From contig CALRFD010000001.1 in NCBI GenBank assembly GCA_943356485.1, positions 201,716 through 252,454 of the forward strand: 50,739 nt of DNA, in the 5' to 3' direction. Under the pieces are notes generated by a model, which was given only the letters and a program-made list of their open reading frames with translations, was not told where the DNA came from and made no database searches. Position numbers and translations under genes: made by a program. Origin of the DNA: Patescibacteria group bacterium. Its GTDB lineage: Bacteria; Patescibacteriota; Microgenomatia; Daviesbacterales; UBA10151. This document shows, one piece after another, positions 35,474 through 42,472 of the stretch. The first letter of the stretch is position 1. Each line of letters begins with the position of its first letter.

Positions 35474-37036
35474 ATGGCAATACAAACAAGACCACCAATA
35501 GTCACAATTTTAGGCCATGTTGATCATGGTAAAACTACTTTGCTTGATTTCATCCGTAAATCCTCAGTTGCTTCCCGCGAACACGGCGGGATAACTCAAC
35601 ATATTGGCGCATATCAAGTTGAGGTTCCGAAGGAATCGAAATCCCGAGAGAGCGAAGCAAACCGAGGGATCCTTCGACAAGCTCAGGATGATCTTGCAAT
35701 AAACAGCAAGATCACTTTCATTGATACTCCAGGTCACGCTGCTTTTGAAAAAATGAGATCCAGGGGAGCTAAGGTGGCTGATATTGCAGTTTTGGTTGTC
35801 TCAATAGATGATGGCATAATGCCGCAAACAACAGAAGCAATAAAACATATTAAAGAAGGTGAAAGCCTGCCTGCCGGCCGGCAGGTGCCCTTGATTGTAG
35901 CAATTAATAAAATAGACCTTCCCGGGATTGATATAAAAGTTTCTTTAGAGAAGATTAAAAAACAGCTTTCTGATAAAGGGATTTTAGTCGAGGAATATGG
36001 CGGCGATGTACCGGTTGTGCCTCTTTCTGCAAAAACCGGGGAAGGGGTAGATAAACTACTGGAAATAATTTTGTTAGTTTCAGAGATGCACGAGTTTAGC
36101 GCAGACCCAACAGCTGTAAGCTCGGGAGTAGTAATTGAGGCTACATTGGATAAATTTAAAGGTCCGGTAGCTACTATTTTAGTAAGAAATGGAACTTTGA
36201 AAAAAGGAGATCAGGTTTTACTGGATGGTGTTAAAGGAAAGATAAGAGGGATGTTTGACTGGAATAATAAGCCACTTGATGTAGCCGGTCCTTCAACTCC
36301 GGTTGAGGTTTTAGGGTTGGAAGCTGTACCACAAGTTGGAGCTGTGTTAGGTAATGAGGCACAGTTGTCTGAGAAAGAGCAGGTAGTTAAATCTTTGGTA
36401 GAAAGACTAAAAGAGGGGAAAACAAAGACTTTAAAGGTGATCATAAAAGCCGATAAACAAGGCTCATTGGAAGCTATACAAGCTTCGCTGGAGAAGTTTA
36501 ATGAAGAGGAAGGCTTGCCTGCCGGCAGGCAGGTGGTGGATTTTATCGCATCAGGAACAGGGGATATTAATGAAGATAATGTAAAGCTGGCCTCATCTGT
36601 GGGAGCAATTATCGTTGGCTTTAATGTTAAAATCGCGCCAACTGCCAGTAAACATGCAGAAAATGAGCATGTCTTGATTCGAACCTACAATATTATTTAC
36701 GAACTTCTGGAAGAGGTTGAAGAAGTCATCAGGACGCTGTTGGAGGTTGGGCAGCTGGAGGAAGTATTTGGCCGGGCTGATATTATTGCTGAATTTGCCC
36801 ATGGAAAGATGGAAAAAATTGCCGGTTGTCGGATGATAGAAGGGGCAATTGCCAAGGGTCAAAGATTAAGGGTCGTAAGGGAGGGTAAATTGATTGGTGA
36901 AACTAAACTTAAATCTTTAAAGAAAGTTAAAGAAGAGGTTAATAAAGTTGAAAAAGGGAATGATTGCGGTATGCTTTTTGAGCCGAAGGTAGATTTTGCA
37001 ATCGGGGATATAGTTGAGTCCTTCAGGGTAATATGA
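35474..37036 (+). CDS. infB: Translation initiation factor IF-2
   Basis: VTILGHVDHGKTTLLDFIRKSSVASREHGGITQHIGAYQV; FIDTPGHAAFEKMRSRGAKVADI. Confidence 0.97.
   Translation: MAIQTRPPIVTILGHVDHGKTTLLDFIRKSSVASREHGGITQHIGAYQVEVPKESKSRESEANRGILRQAQDDLAINSKITFIDTPGHAAFEKMRSRGAKVADIAVLVVSIDDGIMPQTTEAIKHIKEGESLPAGRQVPLIVAINKIDLPGIDIKVSLEKIKKQLSDKGILVEEYGGDVPVVPLSAKTGEGVDKLLEIILLVSEMHEFSADPTAVSSGVVIEATLDKFKGPVATILVRNGTLKKGDQVLLDGVKGKIRGMFDWNNKPLDVAGPSTPVEVLGLEAVPQVGAVLGNEAQLSEKEQVVKSLVERLKEGKTKTLKVIIKADKQGSLEAIQASLEKFNEEEGLPAGRQVVDFIASGTGDINEDNVKLASSVGAIIVGFNVKIAPTASKHAENEHVLIRTYNIIYELLEEVEEVIRTLLEVGQLEEVFGRADIIAEFAHGKMEKIAGCRMIEGAIAKGQRLRVVREGKLIGETKLKSLKKVKEEVNKVEKGNDCGMLFEPKVDFAIGDIVESFRVI
35626..35692. 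repeat. Family B plus adjacent palindrome in frame in infB
   Basis: ttccgaaggaatcgaaatcccgagagagcgaagcaaaccgagggatccttcgacaagctcaggatga; inserts KESKSRESEANRGILRQAQDD. Confidence 0.82.
35866..35887. repeat. Family C palindrome in frame in infB (copy 1)
   Basis: cctgcctgccggccggcaggtg; codes LPAGRQ. Confidence 0.85.
36513..36535. repeat. Family C palindrome in frame in infB (copy 2)
   Basis: gcttgcctgccggcaggcaggtg; codes GLPAGRQ. Confidence 0.85.
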
Positions 37037-37042
37037 GCAGGC

Positions 37043-37072
37043 TTGACTATTATGGGATATGTGAGGTAGAAT
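37043..37072 (+). promoter_or_regulatory. Promoter for DHH-like gene, leaderless start
   Basis: TTGACT-N18-TAGAAT, -10 ends 7 nt before ATG 37080. Confidence 0.65.
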
Positions 37073-37079
37073 TTGGTCA

Positions 37080-38090
37080 ATGAAGTACGATTCACAACTG
37101 GTTGAGCTTAAAAATCTTCTGCCAACAGCAAAAAACATCCTGATTGCTCTCCCCGTTAATGCCAATATTGATCAATTAGCAGCCGGTTTATCTTTATTTT
37201 TAACTCTGCAAGCCTTGGGAAAAGAGGTTTCTGTTGTTTGTGAAAGTGAGATAAAAGTAGGTCAAGCCCATCTTTTTGGGATAGACCATGTTCAAAAAAA
37301 TCTTCCCTCAACTGGTGGAGGGAATTTAACACTTACTTTAGAAGGTGTGGCGGCTTCTGATAAGACAGTTCCAGCTTTGGAAAAGTTGGATTGGTATGCT
37401 GAAAATAACAACTTAAACTTAGTTTTTCATGTTACTGCCGGACAAACATTTCAACCGGTCAGGATCGTGCCAAAATATCAGGGTAGCGGTTTTAACTTAA
37501 TCTTTGTGGTTGGGGCGGTTAATTTAAACGCTTTGGGCAATACATATTTACAAAATCAGCAAGCTTTTTCCGGAACACACGTTATTAATATTGATAATCA
37601 AGCTGCTAACACTAGTTTTGGTCAAACTAATATCCTGGATGTACAAGCCTCATCTGTATCTGAAGTATTGGTTAATTTAATTACTGATTTAGGATTAGCT
37701 TTTGACGGGGACTCTGCCAGCAACTTGTTAGCCGGAATTTTCGAGGTAACAGGTAATCTCACCAATCAAAAAGCAGGGGCAGATACTTTTATGACGGTGG
37801 CCAACTGTTTAAGAGTAGGAGGTAAAAAGCCCATAGACTCCGCTTCGGGTAAGCCTGCATATGATTGGAGCGCTTTAATGCCCGCTCAGCCTGCTTCAAC
37901 TCCTGTTGTGCCTCAAGTTCAGTCTGTGTCTGATTTTGCTATGCCGCCGGTTGTGGACAGTAATATGGCTTCATCCAACCAAAACCAACCTTCTCCTGAA
38001 GAGTTGCCTGTTGGTGAAGGGGTAACTTCTGAAACAATTGAGCCGGAATGGCTAACCCCGAAGATCTTTAAAGGAAGCTCACTGGGATAA
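37080..38090 (+). CDS. DHH-family (NrnA-like) protein with degenerate catalytic motifs
   Basis: NANIDQLAAGLSLFLTLQALGK; VINIDNQAANTSFGQTNILDVQASSVSEVLVNLITDLG...ASNLLAGIFEVTGNLTN. Confidence 0.75.
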   Translation: MKYDSQLVELKNLLPTAKNILIALPVNANIDQLAAGLSLFLTLQALGKEVSVVCESEIKVGQAHLFGIDHVQKNLPSTGGGNLTLTLEGVAASDKTVPALEKLDWYAENNNLNLVFHVTAGQTFQPVRIVPKYQGSGFNLIFVVGAVNLNALGNTYLQNQQAFSGTHVINIDNQAANTSFGQTNILDVQASSVSEVLVNLITDLGLAFDGDSASNLLAGIFEVTGNLTNQKAGADTFMTVANCLRVGGKKPIDSASGKPAYDWSALMPAQPASTPVVPQVQSVSDFAMPPVVDSNMASSNQNQPSPEELPVGEGVTSETIEPEWLTPKIFKGSSLG

Positions 38091-38812
38091 GAGTATTACT
38101 AATCCTGCTCCTGGCATATCAGCAAACTCTTGTGCTGTAACTATCATCGCTGGATCGTTATTAAAAACGGCATACAAAGCAATTTGTTTATATTCATCGT
38201 AAGTATAACCCTTTTGCTTTAAATCTAGGGCAAAGCCTTGTGAATTACAGAATATCTCTTTTAATTCATTGGCTCTTTCAGGAAGATTAACTCCTGTTAT
38301 CACAACCGCCTGGCAGGCTTCTACATTAAAAGAAGAATTTCTGTCTTGATCAGCCGGACGAATCCTGACAACAGAAAGTTCGTTCTTACCCTGAGGATCT
38401 AAAGTAGTATACGCATTACTTGATTGTGCAGCTATACCTTTCGGGCTCGGAGCATTACTATCAATGATGAAAAAAACTCGATTAGCCACACTATTTGGTT
38501 TGGTTCCAATAACCACATTTTGACCATCTGATAATCGATAACTAAAGATATCTGTTCTTCTTGCTCTACTTTCAAGATAGTCAAATAATGCTTGAGCTTG
38601 ATGTAAATTAACTACTGCTCCATACTATTTAAAATAGTAGCATGACCGGCTAGCGTATCAAAACCTTGAGAAGACCAACTATTACTGGAATTTGGGTAAT
38701 ATCTATTTACTTCTGGTGCATTTGTTCTTGGAGATAAACAGGACACAACCAAACCAACTTCTGCTAAACCCAGCATGAAACCAGCTTTTGAAATAAACTC
38801 CATGGCTGTCAT
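38079..38812 (-). pseudogene. Hypothetical secreted protein gene split by one frameshift
   Basis: ORF 38612-38812 ends ...ILNSMEQ*; the other frame continues VVNLHQAQALFDYLESRARRTDIFSYRLSDGQNVVIGTKPNS into ORF 38079-38516. Confidence 0.7.
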
Positions 38813-38899
38813 TATAACCTATAATACTTACAATTTCAATTTCCTCTATGAATTAAATTAGAAAATTTATTCTTTCGTTGCAGCAGGAATCAAATTTAC

Positions 38900-41332
38900 T
38901 CATGGTTGGGTTTCCTGCTCATGTCCTCCCTCTCCATATTGTTGTAAAATTTTCTCAACATCCCCAGTTTGATTTGTTGAGACTCTAGCTTGTGGCTGAA
39001 ATGTTGTACTATTGCAAAAAATGGAACCCCCGAATAAGGATCTATCCTTTTCTATGAAAGCATTAAAATCATACATTGCCTCCCACCAATTTCGCATAGA
39101 TTTACCCTGATAAACAATCCCATTATTATATCCAGGAATATTTTGCATAAACCATTTATAAAAACCGATGTCAGTACAACCCCATCTTTCACACGAAGCT
39201 TTGATATAAGTTGTTCTTGAGGGATCAGGATTCCAGGTCTCACAGTTAAACTCACCTTGAGCGTTTAAATCATACCTATATTCTTGTTTCTTTGCATTTG
39301 TCCAATTTGGAGGTATGTGTGCATTCCCACATGAGCTTCTATAACCGATTCTTCTCTGGCCATCCGCTGTTGTTATTCCTGTAAACTCATTCGGCACTTC
39401 TGAAAAATTACCCCAGAAAATACTTCCCTTAGAATTATCCGACCCTTTCCAGATACGCATTGGCCAAAAAACAGACCCTTCTGCAAAAGGAATGATATTT
39501 TCTATCTGATGCATTCTGTTGTGTAAATTATTACCTGGATCTCCTGTAGGTTGATAAGTAAAATTATATAGCACATAAGAATTTTTGCAGATTGGCATTC
39601 TGAATTGTTGAGGAATGGATTCTTCTTTTGGTTGTCCGTTACTAATATCACCATATTTACTGGACATCTTTGATTCATCTGGTACAATCCCATTATCGTT
39701 ATGATATCCATACATCCATACTTCCTTAACACCCTTATGATCTACATAGTCACAAATATTCAAACCTTTTAATATACCCCCGTAATCTGGTCTAACCGCA
39801 TTACCTTTCGGTTTCTTCTCAAGAATATAACCGTTAGGAATAGGCTGATAGTATTTTTTCCGTTCTAAAACTGAATAATTCAGAAACTGAGGCGAATTTG
39901 CAACTTTATATCCATGATATCTAGTTGCTTCGTTAATTAATTCAATACCTTTATTGATCATTTCTAGAGTTTTACCTTCCCAAAACTTAATGGTTCTTCC
40001 ATCTGCTTGCGCCCCTTCTTTCCAACCGGTTTCATCACCATCCAGTAAATTTGAATTTTTAGGGTCTGGAGGATAATATTCCAAAACCAGAACAGGAACT
40101 TTTATTGGTAAACCCGGATTAGGAAGGCAGGCAAAAGAAGGATTGTTGCTTATTGGATTTGCGGGGATAGGTGTTTGAATGGGCTGCTCAGAAGGTTTCG
40201 CTACTACAGGAACTGTAGCTTGTTTTTCTTTATAATGAAAGGTGATGAAAAAGGATTTTGTTTGTCCGTCTGAATACACCGCATCTATTTTAATGGGTAT
40301 ATCTGATTCTTTAGTTAAATCGGCAACAGGTAATGTAATCTTTTGGGCAAAATTGGCACCAAGGGTCACATTTGAACCATTAATATTCATAGAAGTGCTA
40401 GTAACAGTAACTTTAGGTTTAGGGCTAGAAGCATTTTCAGGTGTAGTTGAGATTGGACAAGTATAACTATAGCTTCCTTCAAGATCACTGACACAGTTAT
40501 TATTCTTCGATGCCAGGCAGCGGAATTTAGTTGCCCCATTTTTGCAAAAAGACTGGGGATCTTGTAAGCTTGACTGGTTCTTATCATCTATACAGGTGTC
40601 GTAAGTATATTTTTGCAAATTACTGTCATATCTTTTTGCACATTTATTACAATCAGAAGCACACTGACTACTCTCATTTGTGCTGACTGGTGAAGATTGT
40701 GGCGTAGTAGTTACAGAATTGATAATTCCTACTCCGGTTACAGAAGAATTACACGAAGAGCAATCATATTGATCAAAAGAACAGCCATTTGGATTCTCTT
40801 TTGATTTACAAGTATATGTACCGCTGGGATTATTTTTACAGGCTGTGGCGAAGTTGCAATCTCCGGCATAGGCATTTTGGTTACCACAAGCAGAAATAGT
40901 TTGGGTGGCGCAGGCATTGCAGTTACCCTGGGCGCAAGTTTGGGTGTTGCTTGAGGTATCAAGAACCGGAACAGGAGTAGTTGGAGTTTCTCCGGGAGTA
41001 TTGCCAGTACTATCTTCCTGGGCAAAAACCACTTTAGTGATATTGAAAGTAGCAGAAGTAATTAGTGCATTGATATTCTTAATTTTAAAATTAACCTCTG
41101 GAGAACTAATATTGCAGGTAGGAGGATTTGTACTGGCATCGCATTGAATAGGATTGCCTGTAGAATCAGTCATCTCTAATGCATCCAAAATTGGGGCTTG
41201 GCTGGCTTTACTTTTAAAAATTGTAGAATGCTGGACTAAGTATAGTCCTACTCCTACCCCCCCCAGTAATATTACCAATAAAAGGATACTCCCAAGAATA
41301 TGGATAAAACCTTTCTGTTTTATTATGGGCAT
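38900..41332 (-). CDS. Large N-terminally anchored Cys-rich extracellular protein
   Basis: FIHILGSILLLVILLGGVGVGLYLVQHSTIFKSKAS anchor; many Cys; no recognised catalytic domain. Confidence 0.65.
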   Translation of the reverse strand: MPIIKQKGFIHILGSILLLVILLGGVGVGLYLVQHSTIFKSKASQAPILDALEMTDSTGNPIQCDASTNPPTCNISSPEVNFKIKNINALITSATFNITKVVFAQEDSTGNTPGETPTTPVPVLDTSSNTQTCAQGNCNACATQTISACGNQNAYAGDCNFATACKNNPSGTYTCKSKENPNGCSFDQYDCSSCNSSVTGVGIINSVTTTPQSSPVSTNESSQCASDCNKCAKRYDSNLQKYTYDTCIDDKNQSSLQDPQSFCKNGATKFRCLASKNNNCVSDLEGSYSYTCPISTTPENASSPKPKVTVTSTSMNINGSNVTLGANFAQKITLPVADLTKESDIPIKIDAVYSDGQTKSFFITFHYKEKQATVPVVAKPSEQPIQTPIPANPISNNPSFACLPNPGLPIKVPVLVLEYYPPDPKNSNLLDGDETGWKEGAQADGRTIKFWEGKTLEMINKGIELINEATRYHGYKVANSPQFLNYSVLERKKYYQPIPNGYILEKKPKGNAVRPDYGGILKGLNICDYVDHKGVKEVWMYGYHNDNGIVPDESKMSSKYGDISNGQPKEESIPQQFRMPICKNSYVLYNFTYQPTGDPGNNLHNRMHQIENIIPFAEGSVFWPMRIWKGSDNSKGSIFWGNFSEVPNEFTGITTADGQRRIGYRSSCGNAHIPPNWTNAKKQEYRYDLNAQGEFNCETWNPDPSRTTYIKASCERWGCTDIGFYKWFMQNIPGYNNGIVYQGKSMRNWWEAMYDFNAFIEKDRSLFGGSIFCNSTTFQPQARVSTNQTGDVEKILQQYGEGGHEQETQP

Positions 41333-41373
41333 ATCCTAATAATGTACTTGTAAGGATCTGTTGTCAATTATGT

Positions 41374-41724
41374 TTATTTGTTAATTGTGGTCAATTTTCC
41401 AAGCAGGGATTTTTGGGTGGATTTATTTAAAAGAGCAGTTAATTTTTTATCAATTTGATCAAGTGTTAGATTAGGAGATATTCCAATCACACCAGTTAAT
41501 CTGCTTGTTAATGCTAAAGCTTTGAAGTGTTTAATATTAAGAGTGACAAGAAGTCTTTTTTCCTGTTTGGCAAGTTCATAAACTTTTGTATCAGAAGATG
41601 CGCCTCGTTTATAGTCTCCAGCAACATGTTTAACATCAAATCTGTTGTTTGTGATAGGTAAATCTTTTCTATAGTAAAACCCTTCATCAAGCAGCAATTT
41701 GTGTTTGTAAAATCTCAGGGACAT
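41374..41724 (-). CDS. DUF5615-type PIN-like toxin candidate
   Basis: HKLLLDEGFYYRKDLP...DTKVYELAKQEKRLLVTLNIKHFKAL. Confidence 0.75.
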   Translation of the reverse strand: MSLRFYKHKLLLDEGFYYRKDLPITNNRFDVKHVAGDYKRGASSDTKVYELAKQEKRLLVTLNIKHFKALALTSRLTGVIGISPNLTLDQIDKKLTALLNKSTQKSLLGKLTTINK

Positions 41725-41929
41725 CTTTAGTAGAACTGAGTCTTTCAACCAATTCACTAACAGCGCCTTTTATAGTTCTTAAAGATACCCAGGGATATCC
41801 TTCTTGAATTGACTCAATAGTATGACCTTCTTTGAGACGTGCAACGATTACAGCTATTGGTATCCTAGTTCCTACAATGCAAGGTGCTCCGCCCATAATA
41901 TCAGATTTGGAAGTGATATATTTTTTCAT
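41687..41929 (-). CDS. DUF433-family antitoxin
   Basis: ITSKSDIMGGAPCIVGTRIPIAVIVARLKEGHTIESIQEGYPWVSL. Confidence 0.92.
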   Translation of the reverse strand: MKKYITSKSDIMGGAPCIVGTRIPIAVIVARLKEGHTIESIQEGYPWVSLRTIKGAVSELVERLSSTKDVPEILQTQIAA

Positions 41930-41949
41930 GTTGTTATTATACTAAAGCC

Positions 41950-41978
41950 TTGCATATTTTAAAAGTCTTTGTTACAAT
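41950..41978 (+). promoter_or_regulatory. rpsO promoter
   Basis: TTGCAT-N17-TACAAT. Confidence 0.6.
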
Positions 41979-42038
41979 GCGCAGAGTAAAGTTTAGGAAT
42001 TACTTCATGGCACCGAAGTTTTTCCCAGAAAGGATAAG

Positions 42039-42308
42039 ATGCCACTTGATCCAAAGATCAAACAACAAATAATAAAAGATTTTGCAACTAAGAGTGGAGA
42101 TACAGGTTCTCCTGAAGTACAGGTAGCGCTTTTAACTGAACAGATTAAAAATTTGACCAGTCATTTAAAAGAACATACACACGATATTCACTCAAGACGA
42201 GGTCTTTTATCAATGGTTAATAAAAGAAGAAGATTATTGCAGTATCTATTTAAGAAAGATCCTGATCGATACAAGATAGTTATAGACAAATTAGGATTAT
42301 CAAAGTAG
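42039..42308 (+). CDS. rpsO: 30S ribosomal protein S15
   Basis: [50 protein letters not shown]. Confidence 0.98.
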   Translation: MPLDPKIKQQIIKDFATKSGDTGSPEVQVALLTEQIKNLTSHLKEHTHDIHSRRGLLSMVNKRRRLLQYLFKKDPDRYKIVIDKLGLSK

Positions 42309-42330
42309 TTTGTGTTATACTAAGAAAGTA

Positions 42331-42403
42331 GAAAGAGGTTTGGGGATTGCAAAGAAGTAATTAAAAGGTTTAATTATTTCTTCCACAGTTTCCAAACTCT
42401 TCG
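42331..42403 (+). promoter_or_regulatory. Long stem-loop between rpsO and pnp
   Basis: Inner stem aagaagtaattaa/ttaattatttctt (one G-U), extended by gaaagaggtttgg.../...tttccaaactcttc. Confidence 0.7.
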
Positions 42404-42416
42404 TTATTTTAAAGTC

Positions 42417-42467
42417 AGATTGCCGCCCTTCGACAGGCTCAGGGTAAACTGGCTCGCAATGACAAAA
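42417..42467. repeat. Nested repeat: family A ends around family B core, upstream of pnp
   Basis: cagattgccgcccttcgacaggctcagggtaaactggctcgcaatgacaaa. Confidence 0.82.
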
Positions 42468-42472
42468 ACAAA

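Noticed and set aside
37838-37862. Additional repeat insertion in the DHH-like gene (gactccgcttcgggtaagcc)
   Set aside because: GC-rich and slightly palindromic but too short to assign to a family confidently.
40242-40466. Plus-strand ORFs overlapping the large anchored protein (40242-40466, 40905-41147, 41154-41339)
   Set aside because: Opposite strand of a long ORF with a convincing signal anchor and Cys-rich extracellular domain; no motifs.
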